Of a stretch of 64,000 nt of DNA, positions 48,032-58,182 are shown one piece after another. This stretch comes from Sulfolobus tengchongensis. Lineage in GTDB: Archaea > Thermoproteota > Thermoprotei_A > Sulfolobales > Sulfolobaceae. Location: NCBI RefSeq assembly GCF_036967215.1, contig NZ_CP146016.1:1144501-1208500 (forward strand), in the 5' to 3' direction. The stretch's first letter is position 1; the number at the start of each line of letters is the position of its first letter. The notes below the pieces were generated by a model, which saw nothing but the letters and a program-made list of their open reading frames with translations, ran no database searches and was not told the DNA's origin. The position numbers and the translations under genes are program-made.

Positions 48032-48775
48032 ATGATGGGAAAGTTAGTTAATTTTTTTATATTTAGGTTATTAATATTCACTCTTTTTCTGTTTGTTATA
48101 GTAATTTTTGTACCTATAATCTCATTTTCTCATACTGGTTTATTTACTGGGGCTTTCGTAGAATACAAAGTATATTACCATAATTATGAAGCAAAAACTT
48201 TAATTGTGTCGTTAGAGATAGAAAATATTACGCAGATTTTTTCAAACTCAACTTTTACTTACCTTATATGGTATATAAATCTAAATGGATCATATTATTA
48301 TCCTCCAGGCGTAAATTTAGATAACTTATCCTATCCGAAGGCGTTCTTTTATATTTCTCAAGTTGGTGAAGACGAGATTAATAGGTCTGTAAATTTAACT
48401 CTTTATGCTGAAGAGAACTCTACATATATCTATACCGGCCTTCAAATGCTTACTTATGGTAATTACATTAATTGGACTCTTTATGTTAATAATAGTGGTG
48501 TTCCGTCTAGGATATTTCTATATCAATACATAGGTAATGATCTAGTTAGTAACACTACTTATGTTTTACTTAGGTCTAATTTGATAAACAAGACTGTGAC
48601 TATCTATTTCCCTTCAAATGTTACTCTATCAACTGGGAAGCAAGCTCCTCTATTAGTTGGTAACGTTATATTCTCAACTATTTTCGGGAAGGTTGAGGAG
48701 GTCATTATAGGTGTAGGTGCGGTTGCATTAGTTATCATATTACTTTTTAGAAAAACTAACGTTAAACAAAATTAG
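48032..48775 (+). CDS. Membrane-anchored glycoprotein, paralogue of the next gene
   Basis: 247 residues: N-terminal membrane/signal helix (LLIFTLFLFVIVIFVPIISF), a beta-rich ectodomain with many N-glycosylation sequons (NSTF, NGSY, NLTL), and a C-terminal helix (VIIGVGAVALVIILLF). Shares AFVEY...IYVNNSGVPS and the RSNLIN motif with the following protein. Ten bases after the pilin stop, so co-transcribed. Function unknown; perhaps a pilus or S-layer accessory. Confidence 0.65.
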   Translation: MMGKLVNFFIFRLLIFTLFLFVIVIFVPIISFSHTGLFTGAFVEYKVYYHNYEAKTLIVSLEIENITQIFSNSTFTYLIWYINLNGSYYYPPGVNLDNLSYPKAFFYISQVGEDEINRSVNLTLYAEENSTYIYTGLQMLTYGNYINWTLYVNNSGVPSRIFLYQYIGNDLVSNTTYVLLRSNLINKTVTIYFPSNVTLSTGKQAPLLVGNVIFSTIFGKVEEVIIGVGAVALVIILLFRKTNVKQN

Positions 48776-48787
48776 TTGGTGCATGTT

Positions 48788-49483
48788 ATGGCTAACTTAT
48801 CTCTTCTATTATTGGTATTGTTTGCTACACTTTTTCCTCATGCTTTTGTAGAATATAGTATTAACATATATGTTTACTCAGCTCATCAGTCATTATCTGA
48901 ACTTTTAATAGAAGATGTTGTTAATGTTTTTCCTAACGATACTTTCTCATATAATGTTACGGTGTTTGTGTTAAACTTTAGTGAGATTTTTCCCTCTAGT
49001 ATTAATTATGATAATTTATCTTGCCCTAGAAATTTTTTATATATTCCTAATGCTAAAAATTCTATAATTCAGAGAAATATTGTCCTTACGTTAACAAATG
49101 AAAGTGAAGGTTACTATATATATAAAGGTGTTTCATATATGGGTTATAATGAGTTCGATTGGTATTATTTCGTTAACGATAGTGGTGTACCTTCAAAAAT
49201 AATTCTCGTTCAGAAGAACGAATATGGTCAGCCAGTTTCCATTACTACATATACTCTTGTAAGGTCTAATCTTATCAATGGTGAGGAAGAACCTATTATC
49301 CCAGCTGGCTTTAAGCTCGTTAATGGTGCTAGTGTGAGTAGTGGTTTATCGGATAATTTAGATACTGCATTAAATTCCTCAATGGGTGGCGACATATTCT
49401 TTTCAATACTTGTTTTAATCCCAGTTCTGGTAGGTGTAAAATATTATGTGGATAAAAGGAAGAAGGTTTATCCTTCTGATTGA
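48788..49483 (+). CDS. Membrane-anchored glycoprotein, tandem paralogue of 48032
   Basis: 231 residues from ATG 48788 (TTG 48776 possible): signal segment (LSLLLLVLFATLFPHAFVEY), ectodomain with DDSGVPSK-like (FVNDSGVPSKIILVQ) and TLVRSNLING motifs shared with the previous protein, and a C-terminal helix ([19 protein letters not shown]) with a basic tail. The tandem arrangement suggests local duplication followed by divergence. Confidence 0.65.
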   Translation: MANLSLLLLVLFATLFPHAFVEYSINIYVYSAHQSLSELLIEDVVNVFPNDTFSYNVTVFVLNFSEIFPSSINYDNLSCPRNFLYIPNAKNSIIQRNIVLTLTNESEGYYIYKGVSYMGYNEFDWYYFVNDSGVPSKIILVQKNEYGQPVSITTYTLVRSNLINGEEEPIIPAGFKLVNGASVSSGLSDNLDTALNSSMGGDIFFSILVLIPVLVGVKYYVDKRKKVYPSD

Positions 49484-51833
49484 GATAATAATTGTAGTAG
49501 CACTTAGTATCTTCACATCAATCTTAGCCTTATGGAAGGTGGCTCTTAATGTGGGGTATATATATCAGAGGGATTCTTCTCCTGCATTTTACTTGTCTTC
49601 CTATCAATATGCCCTAACATTTTTAGGTTTTCCTGCAATTATGGATAACGTCTACATACCTATTGTTGTTCTTCTATACTTTAATGTTATTTCTCCTATG
49701 TTGGCTGATTGGGTATCTTACTTTATTTTTCCTTTTGCGTTATCCGTTCCATCAATGTACTTTGCCTCTAGGTACTTTTTGAGGGATACAAAAAACTGGG
49801 TAAGGATAACTGTTAGTTCAATTGTGGCCTTCCTTTATGCAATATCTCCTACAAGTTATTATTACAGTCACTGGTCTAATTATGCTGCATTTTATGCGTT
49901 ATTACCGGCTCTTATAGCTGGTACGTTCTATGCTCTAAATAAAGGCGGTCTGATTGGTTCATTTATTTTATCTCTATTTGCCTCACTAACAACTACTGAT
50001 CCTAGAGGGTTTGTTTTTACATTTTTCATTATAATCACGATACTGATCTATAGGCATAAGTTAAAGGACATGAGAACGTTTCTGCTTTCAATTCCTTTTT
50101 ATTTTCTTATCAATTTTAGGTTATTTTTAATTTTGTACTATAATTTTCATTCATATTCATCTATAAGTTTTTCGATATCTAACCAACAATTATGGTTAAA
50201 CTATTTGACTTTCAATCTCTTAGACTCACTTAGAGGGTTATCATTATTTAGGCCTCTAGTATCATATTTGGCAATAGGAAATTCCATTGTAATATACATT
50301 TTATCCTTTTCATTTGTCATTACTGGAATTTTAGGTTACATTTTTCTTAAAAAGAGAGAAGGAGAAGCATCGTATTTTATTATACTTTACATCTTCTTAG
50401 TTTTAATTATTTCGTCTGATGTAGATTTGCTAAGCTATAAAATTGCTCTAAATCTCGTTTATCCCATATTGAATTTTCTATCTCAAACTCCAATTTACAA
50501 TTATCTATGGTTATTTTTGCCAACTTACATTACAGAGATGATTCTTGCACCCCTATTTCTTTTAGTTTCACTGGTATTAGCAAAAATTTTATCTAATCAT
50601 TATCTGATTCCGTTATTTTTCTTAATTATAGTATCTCAATTTGCTTTTTCTTCATCAATGATATTTAGTGGAAATTATTTAGGTCAATATAACCCTGTTC
50701 AGCCTCCAGCTCCAATCTTAGAGTTAGGAGAATTTTTGAAGACACATACAGTAGGGAATATTTTAGTAAGTGCAGTAGTCCCCTCAAATTGGGTTGAATT
50801 CATTTCGACGCTACCTAATATTACTACGGCACCACTTCTTAACACTTCTTCTATTGGGGTTATACTAAACGATTACGGTGTCGAGTATGTTGTGACTACA
50901 GTGAATGATAATATAACGTTAAGCATAATTAATTCCCACAAAAACGTTTTTTCATTAGTTTTCAATAACTCATATTTTCTAGTTTACAAGAATAACGATT
51001 TCACTTATAACATTATTTCACCAGTATATGTGAACTTCGATTATCCTTCTTTTCCAGTTTCTAACGGCACAGAAAAAGTGAATATTATACCTTCATATTT
51101 AATGTTTGAAATACCTCCGAAATATTTAGGTGGTTATATTGGAAATGCAACCTATGCTGAACTTTTAGTCTTATCAGCTTACAAGCAAGGAGTAACACCA
51201 GTAAGTCTTAACGTTAAACATTTACCTTTTCCTACTAATTTCACAAACACAATAAATGTAAATGTTTATGACGAGGAGATCTTGTCTAGTTTCCCTAGGA
51301 TTTCATTTATTTCAGTAAGCAATTCATCATCTATCAATCTAGATGTGAGACCTGGGTTATACAAAGTTGTAATTATTTATATTTCTGTTCCAGGGGGAGG
51401 AGTTTTTAGCGTCAATAACGGGACTTACTCGCTTTCAGTTTCAACTTCTTCTCCTAATATTTCAATTGTTTTCTCATGTTTAGGAGATATGTATATAAGC
51501 CATGAGGCAAGTTTGATCTTTAACGGAAATTCACTATCCTATCTTTTAGGGCTCATGTTTATTCCTTATAATATATCTTTATTAAAAAACATGAGTAATA
51601 TTATCGCGTATAATACTTCTTCCTATCCTTATTATTCCTCTCCTACTGGTAGGGCTTTAGGTAATGCAAATAGTGATTTTTCTATCTACTCTCTGTCCAT
51701 TATCATCAATTTAATTACATTATGTTTTTCAATTTTGATTTTTATAGTGTATATTGTTTGGCGAACTCATTTTCGTAAGATAAATTTAAAAATAATGTTT
51801 CATGTTTTTAATCATGGCAAAGGAAAACGCTAA
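49446..51833 (+). CDS. Large polytopic membrane protein with extracellular domain (possibly GT-C-like)
   Basis: 795 residues. About 10-12 membrane helices to residue ~410, with acidic/Tyr-rich loops ([28 protein letters not shown]), then a ~330-residue extracellular part with sequons and beta strands, one last membrane helix ([21 protein letters not shown]) and a basic tail. The helix count and an early loop acidic residue recall GT-C glycosyltransferases, but no diagnostic motif is seen. ATG at 49446 lies inside the end of the preceding gene, so the pilin cluster continues into it. Confidence 0.6.
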   Translation: MWIKGRRFILLIEIIIVVALSIFTSILALWKVALNVGYIYQRDSSPAFYLSSYQYALTFLGFPAIMDNVYIPIVVLLYFNVISPMLADWVSYFIFPFALSVPSMYFASRYFLRDTKNWVRITVSSIVAFLYAISPTSYYYSHWSNYAAFYALLPALIAGTFYALNKGGLIGSFILSLFASLTTTDPRGFVFTFFIIITILIYRHKLKDMRTFLLSIPFYFLINFRLFLILYYNFHSYSSISFSISNQQLWLNYLTFNLLDSLRGLSLFRPLVSYLAIGNSIVIYILSFSFVITGILGYIFLKKREGEASYFIILYIFLVLIISSDVDLLSYKIALNLVYPILNFLSQTPIYNYLWLFLPTYITEMILAPLFLLVSLVLAKILSNHYLIPLFFLIIVSQFAFSSSMIFSGNYLGQYNPVQPPAPILELGEFLKTHTVGNILVSAVVPSNWVEFISTLPNITTAPLLNTSSIGVILNDYGVEYVVTTVNDNITLSIINSHKNVFSLVFNNSYFLVYKNNDFTYNIISPVYVNFDYPSFPVSNGTEKVNIIPSYLMFEIPPKYLGGYIGNATYAELLVLSAYKQGVTPVSLNVKHLPFPTNFTNTINVNVYDEEILSSFPRISFISVSNSSSINLDVRPGLYKVVIIYISVPGGGVFSVNNGTYSLSVSTSSPNISIVFSCLGDMYISHEASLIFNGNSLSYLLGLMFIPYNISLLKNMSNIIAYNTSSYPYYSSPTGRALGNANSDFSIYSLSIIINLITLCFSILIFIVYIVWRTHFRKINLKIMFHVFNHGKGKR

Positions 51834-53325
51834 GTTGTTTGTTAGGGAAACTTCTGGTTTAATTAAAAACGTATCTCTTTTGGATGCTACAATGTTAAAT
51901 GTAGCTAATATGGGGGCTGGATTAGCGATTTTCATTGGAATAAGTCCTTATATTGTTAAGGGTGCTGTATTGTGGATTGCCTCGCTGTTGACATTTATCT
52001 TCACCTTACCTTTAGTTTTCCTTTACACTTATTTCATTCAAAGAATCCCCAGAACTGGAGGGGATTATGTTTGGTTATCTAGGAGATTAAATGGTCCGTT
52101 AGGTGCGATAATGGGAATTGCTTTAGCCTTTAATATGCCACCATTTTTCGCACTATCTGCATTTTTCTCTGTCTCCGCTATAAATTCAGTGTTGTTAACC
52201 ATAGGCACTTTAAACTCTCAATCATCTCTAATTAGCTTAGCAAATAACGTGTTTACAACCACTAACGCTTACTTAGCCTACGGTATTTCAGCATTAGCGT
52301 TTGTGATAGTTGTGATTATAAATATTTTGAGACCTAGATGGGGGTACGTTCTTACATCAGGATTAGGAATTTTATCCTTATTGGGGACTTTTGTTGCTAT
52401 ACTAGTTTTAGCTTTAAATATTCCAAATTTCCACGTGGCTATACAACCTTTTATTAGAGATTTCAATTTAACTGTTGAGCCGTATACCGGACCTACTTTT
52501 AGTTTACCTTCAACTCTTTACATGATTCCTTATTTTGCCTCATTTGCTTATATTTGGCTTTACGCAGGGCCTGCTGTTGCTGCTGAAATAAAGAGTAAAA
52601 ATGGTTTAAGATTAAATTTAATTCTAGGAAGTGTGTTAACGTTAGTTTTCATAACTGTTCCTTTCTTATTAATGGATATTGCTGCTGGATATGGGTTTAA
52701 CTTCTCCTTGTATCCAACGTATACTTATAATTTCTGGACTGTTAGCATTGCTTTAGCTCATAACTACGCATTAGAGTGGTTCATTGGAGTTAGTTTAATT
52801 GCTTGGGAATTCTTTGTGATGGCTTTTGGTGTTGTTGTGTTCGCTAGATACGTATTTGCATTTTCTTTTGATAGATTATTTCCAGAGATCTTTTCCCGGT
52901 TAAATAAGCAAGGTTCTCCGGTTTACGCTCATGTATTGGATCTTTTGGTTACCTTGGTCTTTTTAGCCGTACCCATAATAAGTCCTAATGGCTATGAGGC
53001 TTTATACAGTTATACTCCACTAGCTATTGCATATCTGATTTTAGTTTCATTAGCTGGTATTATCCAGTCTTTGAAAGAGAGGAATAATGGAATGTTAGTA
53101 GCAAGTGTTCTTTCTATAATGTTTTTGCTTTTCATGGGTTATGAGGCATTTACTAATCCCTATTTTGGTGTTGTAACACAAAATGGTACACCGTATTGGC
53201 CTGGTATTGCATATATTGGTAGTCTAATAGGCTTAGGTGCGATAATCTTTGTTTCCTCATATTTCTACAGATTGAGACAAGGGATTAACTTAATATTAAC
53301 GTATAAGGAGATTCCTCCAGAATAA
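51814..53325 (+). CDS. APC-superfamily amino acid permease
   Basis: 503 residues, about 12 membrane helices. The first helix region [22 protein letters not shown] and [24 protein letters not shown] are typical of APC permeases. ATG 51814 is preferred to 51802 because AAATTTAAAAA at 51783-51793 is centred 26 nt upstream, giving a leaderless start inside the end of the preceding gene. It may thus have its own promoter. Confidence 0.85.
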   Translation: MAKENAKLFVRETSGLIKNVSLLDATMLNVANMGAGLAIFIGISPYIVKGAVLWIASLLTFIFTLPLVFLYTYFIQRIPRTGGDYVWLSRRLNGPLGAIMGIALAFNMPPFFALSAFFSVSAINSVLLTIGTLNSQSSLISLANNVFTTTNAYLAYGISALAFVIVVIINILRPRWGYVLTSGLGILSLLGTFVAILVLALNIPNFHVAIQPFIRDFNLTVEPYTGPTFSLPSTLYMIPYFASFAYIWLYAGPAVAAEIKSKNGLRLNLILGSVLTLVFITVPFLLMDIAAGYGFNFSLYPTYTYNFWTVSIALAHNYALEWFIGVSLIAWEFFVMAFGVVVFARYVFAFSFDRLFPEIFSRLNKQGSPVYAHVLDLLVTLVFLAVPIISPNGYEALYSYTPLAIAYLILVSLAGIIQSLKERNNGMLVASVLSIMFLLFMGYEAFTNPYFGVVTQNGTPYWPGIAYIGSLIGLGAIIFVSSYFYRLRQGINLILTYKEIPPE

Positions 53326-53326
53326 G

Positions 53327-53626
53327 TCAATTTTTGAGTTTTTTATGATCTCTAAATACATGCGTATAAAATTCATATGCCGAGGGATATGTTCTACCAC
53401 ATACGCAATAGTACTTATCCTTAGCGTATTTTACTAAGTATTTTTTGCTCTCGCTATATAATTTATCAAGGTAATTGTTAAGCTCTCTTTTCCTTTTTAA
53501 CATTGACTCAACTTCTGGTATATTATCCTTTACTGCTAATAGAAATGGATAGTATGATAGTCTCAAGGTGCTAGCTTTATTTTTCATTATTTTGTTTAAT
53601 GCTTCTGCCATTGTCATAATGTTCAC
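53327..53626 (-). CDS. Small C2H2 zinc-finger-like protein
   Basis: 99 residues: helical N-terminal part, then YYCVCGRTYPSAYEFYTHVFRDH, a C-x-C...H-x4-H arrangement like a degenerate C2H2 finger, and a basic end. GTG at 53626 sits 27 nt from a minus-strand TATA (AAAATATAAG). ATGs at 53617 and 53611 are alternatives. A duplicated 23-bp sequence covers its promoter, consistent with a DNA-binding regulator that controls itself. Confidence 0.6.
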   Translation of the reverse strand: MNIMTMAEALNKIMKNKASTLRLSYYPFLLAVKDNIPEVESMLKRKRELNNYLDKLYSESKKYLVKYAKDKYYCVCGRTYPSAYEFYTHVFRDHKKLKN

Positions 53627-53630
53627 TACA

Positions 53631-53698
53631 GTAATGTTTTTCTTTAGACTTATATTTTTTTCTACAAAATGTCTTGTAATGTTTTTCTTTAGACTTAT
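53631..53698. repeat. Two direct copies of a 23-bp element upstream of the zinc-finger gene
   Basis: Identical 23-mers at 53631-53653 and 53676-53698 (each begins GTAATGTTTTTCTTTAGACT), 45 bp apart start to start. The first spans about -5 to -28 of the minus-strand gene, covering the TATA side, and the second lies about -50 to -72. Candidate operator pair or recent duplication. Confidence 0.6.
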
Positions 53699-53909
53699 TG
53701 TTTTAATTATAATGTATTTATATCAATTATGAAAAAATTGAAAAGTAAATATATTCAGTATACGCAACGATGATCTAACGTTATAGGCAACTTTATTTTC
53801 TTTTTTGGGTTAAGGTATTAACTTTAGATTGCGCTAAGGATTTCCTTTAAGTTGTACTCGGGTTAATAGCGTAAAGTTTATTTATGTGGAACCTTTAAGA
53901 GTATCTTGA

Positions 53910-54110
<201 letters not shown>

Positions 54111-54133
54111 AAGTAATAATAAAGAGAAAAAGG

Positions 54134-54175
54134 CTTTTTAAAATTTTTTATTTTTAATTTTATGTTTTCTTCTTC
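54134..54175 (+). terminator. T-rich terminator after the Sso7d gene
   Basis: Successive T-runs (TTTTTAAAATTTTTTATTTT and onward) begin about 24 nt after the stop codon, the usual form of Sulfolobus intrinsic termination after a highly expressed gene. Confidence 0.55.
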
Positions 54176-54256
54176 ATTTAGGCTAATAAATGAAAGAATC
54201 TTAAGTAGAGTTGATATAAAGTAATACTTTTATATGAGCAAAAGTTTATTAATAAT

Positions 54257-57200
54257 ATGAAAAGTAGCCTATTGGAAGTTATAATTATTTGTTCTATTTT
54301 CTTCATATCTGCACTATTTCCTTTAACGGTACTAAGTTACACTACAACTTATATAAATCCTACTTATCCTCAATCCACCATAATCTCGTCTCTACCATCT
54401 AATACTAATATATACCTTGAGTTCTTTATACCACCAAAGAACTTCAACACCCTTTATTTAATAGCGCAAGAGGTTGCTAATCATCAAATTAGACCGTTAA
54501 CTAATGCTCAACTGATTTCAATGTTTAGCGATCAGCAGAAGATTAATGAAACTATATCTTATTTGGAAAGTAAGGGGTTTGCAATAGTTTATAAAAGCCC
54601 CTTCGAGGTTATGGCTGAAGCGCCAGCCTCTTTAGTTTCTTCAGTATTTGGAACGAGCCTAGTATTGGCAAAATCTGATAACGGGCAAATATATTATAAA
54701 CCGAATGGTGTTGTTAAAATACCGTCTCCCTTAAATAACTTATTAATAGGTGGTCTCACTAATTTTACTAACGTTGAATTGCCTTTAATTCAATTAGGGA
54801 CTTTAAATGATGGTCATTTAGTACTTAATAAGCAACTTTATTCGTCTTTCGTCTACACTTTTCAATTCTCAGCTACTTGGTATACTCCTAAAGTAATAGA
54901 AGGGGCATACAATATAACGCCCTTATTAAACTCTACTGCAGATAAGAAGGTAACTATTGCAATTATAGATGCCTATGGCGATCCTGAGATATATCAAGAT
55001 GTCAAAATGTTTGATACCCAGTTCGGTTTACCTCCAATAAATTTGACTGTTTTGCCTATTGGTCCATACAATCCTGAAAATGGACTATACACAGGTTGGT
55101 ATCAAGAAGTCGCATTAGATGTCGAAGCTGCTCATGCTGCAGCCCCCTATGCTCATGTTCTATTAGTTGTTGCACCATCTGCAACAATAGGGGGATTGTT
55201 TTCCGCTATAGACTTAGTTGTGAGTGAAGATTTAGCTCAAGTAGTCTCAATGAGTTGGGGTCTCCCTGGAATATTATTTGGAGCATCTGGATTTTATGCA
55301 GTGTTTAATGGTATAGCATTTCCAAACTATCCTTATTATGATTATTATTTTGAGTTAGGTTCAGCTGAGGGTATTTCATTTTTTGCATCTTCTGGAGATT
55401 TAGGCGCCTATAATGGCTTGCCTACTACTTATGCATCGGCTAGTTATCCCGCGTCTTCTCCTTTTGTTACTGCAGTTGGTGGAACTACCTTGTTCGCTAA
55501 TATAACTTCCGGTTACATCTATAATAATAACGCTACTGGAACTTATGGTAGCGAGATAGCATGGAGTATTAATCCATCATATTTTGGTATTGTTCAAGGT
55601 GGAGTAAGTTCTAGTGGTGGATATAGTGAACTATTTCCTGCTCCTTGGTACCAGCATTATGTGACTCATTCTAATTTTAGAGCTATTCCGGATGTAGCTG
55701 CCGATGCAAATCCATATACAGGATTTGTAATATATGCTATAGGTCAAGAGGTTATAATTGGTGGAACTAGTCTTTCTACTCCCTTATGGGCAGGTATTGT
55801 CGCAGATATTGATGGCTATGTCGGTCATTCATTAGGTTTAATTAACCCACTACTTTACGCAATTTATCAGAATGTTACGCTATATCATAAAGCGTTTCAC
55901 CAAATAAGCTTAGGATATAATGGCTATTATTATTCTAACTCTTCTTATAATTTAGTAACTGGTCTTGGTAGTCCCAATGCTGGGATGCTGGGAGTTATTA
56001 TAAGACACTTATTAACTAAGAGTTTAGCCATTTCAGTAAGTACTTTCGAGCTTGGGGTTTCTCAGCCTTGGTATTTCTATAACTCAACTTTTACTATAGT
56101 TGCCTACATAACATATCCCAACAACACCATAGTTAGTAATGGTTCTTTCAATGCCTATATCTACACGGTTAAAGGTTATTTAGCTACTGTTCCATTAGTG
56201 TTTAATGGTAGTTATTGGGTTGCTAACTTTACAATAAATCCTAATGATCCACCTAACATGTGGGAAATAGTAGTTAACGGAAGTTCTGGCCGATTTTCTG
56301 GTTTTGGCGTAGTTGAGATTGATGTAGGGGAATCAATTAATATAGTATCTCCTATTCCATATCCTTATAATAGCCCTATCCCCTATAATTTGCCGTTTAA
56401 TATTGAAGCTTGGGTGTATTATCCAAATGGCAGTCCAGTGGTAAATCAAAGCGTTACAGCTTATCTAGTTGGAAGTAATGGGCAATTATTAGCTTCAATA
56501 CCTTTAATTTCAGCTGGTCAAGGCCTATATGAAGGCGCTTATGCCTTATTACCACCGCTTCCACAAGGGACATATTTACTAATAATAAATGATTCATATG
56601 GAAGTGCTTTCTCTTACGTTTATTTCGGAGAGTATAACTTTGGTGCTATTTTAACGCCCATAAATGACGGTTTCCCTTCTGCTTCACCGGGTCAAAATAT
56701 AACGATAATCGATGAGGTGCTTACTCCAGAATTAACTGGATTATTTACATCAAATGTCACTGCATTCATTTATAATCAACAAGGCAAACTTATAGGACAA
56801 GTTAAGTTAACTCCAGCACCGGACCAAATACAATTTGGAGTCTATCTGTTATTTTTCTTGTATTATGCAAACTTTACAATTCCAGCAAATGCTTCTCCGG
56901 GGTTTTATAATGTTGTAATCAATTCAGTTAGTAATACCTCTACTGGTCTGGTTACTGCTAATTTCATAACTTCATTTTATGTTTCGCCGGCTAACCTATC
57001 TTATAATATAAAAGTAAATAGTGTGGCTTACGAAGGCGAACTTCTAAAGATTTACGCTAATATAACGTATCCTAACGGGACTCCAGTTAAATATGGTATG
57101 TTTACCGCTACAGTCTTACCGACTTCTCTTAACTATGAATCATTAATTATAGGATCTGAGATTGGAGTTCCCCTACAGTTCAATTCAACTTTAGGTGAAT

Positions 57201-58174
57201 GGATTGGCGTTTATAGGATTCCTTCAATATTTGAGGGTTCCATATATCAAGGCTCTTCACTCTATTCGCTCTCAGGACCATGGAATGTAATAATCTCCGG
57301 TGTATCGTGGAATGGTTATAATCTCTATTCCACATCGTACTCTTATATTAACGTAATGCCATATACTTTCATAAGTAACTTAACTATTAATCCTAAATCC
57401 CTTAACACTCCTCTATTATCCCAAATTAACCAAACTATCTATACGCTCTCTAATGTTAAATCTGACAATTTGACTATTGATGGAGTAAATGTGTTTTTAG
57501 ATAATATTATAGTTAATACATTAACTATCAAGAATGCTAAGGTTACCTTATACTCTTCTGAAGCTAATCAAATAGTTGTAGAGAATTCCTCAGTTTCAAT
57601 TATAGAATCGACAATAGGAGGTAATAGTATTGCAATAATAGCTAATAATTCTAAAGTTAGTCTAATTTCCTCTACTATCCAAGATTCGAAATACGCATTC
57701 TTACAAGCTAACTCAATGATTACTCTTAATGGTGTTAATATGTATAATGTATCTACGATATCAGCAGTACCTTCACCTAGAATAATATACTATTCACCTG
57801 TGAATATTACCGCTTCCGAAAGATCTATTATTGTAAATATATCTGGTGAATATTTGAAATTAATCGGAATTTTAATGAATAATAAACCAACTAACTATAG
57901 TATTATTTCATCTTCTCCATCTTCAATAAGTGTTAGTATACCGTTTAATGCTTCTTCATTACCAGATGGTGAGTATTTGGTTACAATTGGCGTCTCTGAC
58001 GGTTTGCCATATAATTTAACGTTTACCGTTTACAATAATTACCATCTTGTGAATATTCAAGATCGTCTAATTTCAGTACAAGGTTCTATAACTATATTGT
58101 TAATTATAGCTATAATTTCGTTAATTATAGCGATAGTTGCCATTGTAATTGCTTTCGTAATTAAAAGGAGGTGA
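54257..58174 (+). CDS. Secreted S53 (pro-kumamolisin) acid peptidase with beta-helix tail, membrane-anchored
   Basis: 1305 residues. Signal peptide, pro-domain to ~210, S53 domain with E284/D288 (WYQEVALDVEAAH), D381 (FASSGDLGAY) and the nucleophile S505 (GGTSLSTP), then several Ig-like beta domains, a right-handed beta-helix-like segment near 1080-1180 (repeating NTLTIKNAKVTLYSSEANQI), a final domain and a C-terminal membrane helix with KRR. As in the 17954 homologue the usual calcium-site Asp residues are not evident. CTTTTATATG at 54228-54237 is the TATA box. The PNGase A-like gene follows after 8 nt. Confidence 0.92.
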   Translation: MKSSLLEVIIICSIFFISALFPLTVLSYTTTYINPTYPQSTIISSLPSNTNIYLEFFIPPKNFNTLYLIAQEVANHQIRPLTNAQLISMFSDQQKINETISYLESKGFAIVYKSPFEVMAEAPASLVSSVFGTSLVLAKSDNGQIYYKPNGVVKIPSPLNNLLIGGLTNFTNVELPLIQLGTLNDGHLVLNKQLYSSFVYTFQFSATWYTPKVIEGAYNITPLLNSTADKKVTIAIIDAYGDPEIYQDVKMFDTQFGLPPINLTVLPIGPYNPENGLYTGWYQEVALDVEAAHAAAPYAHVLLVVAPSATIGGLFSAIDLVVSEDLAQVVSMSWGLPGILFGASGFYAVFNGIAFPNYPYYDYYFELGSAEGISFFASSGDLGAYNGLPTTYASASYPASSPFVTAVGGTTLFANITSGYIYNNNATGTYGSEIAWSINPSYFGIVQGGVSSSGGYSELFPAPWYQHYVTHSNFRAIPDVAADANPYTGFVIYAIGQEVIIGGTSLSTPLWAGIVADIDGYVGHSLGLINPLLYAIYQNVTLYHKAFHQISLGYNGYYYSNSSYNLVTGLGSPNAGMLGVIIRHLLTKSLAISVSTFELGVSQPWYFYNSTFTIVAYITYPNNTIVSNGSFNAYIYTVKGYLATVPLVFNGSYWVANFTINPNDPPNMWEIVVNGSSGRFSGFGVVEIDVGESINIVSPIPYPYNSPIPYNLPFNIEAWVYYPNGSPVVNQSVTAYLVGSNGQLLASIPLISAGQGLYEGAYALLPPLPQGTYLLIINDSYGSAFSYVYFGEYNFGAILTPINDGFPSASPGQNITIIDEVLTPELTGLFTSNVTAFIYNQQGKLIGQVKLTPAPDQIQFGVYLLFFLYYANFTIPANASPGFYNVVINSVSNTSTGLVTANFITSFYVSPANLSYNIKVNSVAYEGELLKIYANITYPNGTPVKYGMFTATVLPTSLNYESLIIGSEIGVPLQFNSTLGEWIGVYRIPSIFEGSIYQGSSLYSLSGPWNVIISGVSWNGYNLYSTSYSYINVMPYTFISNLTINPKSLNTPLLSQINQTIYTLSNVKSDNLTIDGVNVFLDNIIVNTLTIKNAKVTLYSSEANQIVVENSSVSIIESTIGGNSIAIIANNSKVSLISSTIQDSKYAFLQANSMITLNGVNMYNVSTISAVPSPRIIYYSPVNITASERSIIVNISGEYLKLIGILMNNKPTNYSIISSSPSSISVSIPFNASSLPDGEYLVTIGVSDGLPYNLTFTVYNNYHLVNIQDRLISVQGSITILLIIAIISLIIAIVAIVIAFVIKRR

Positions 58175-58182
58175 AAAGTTAA

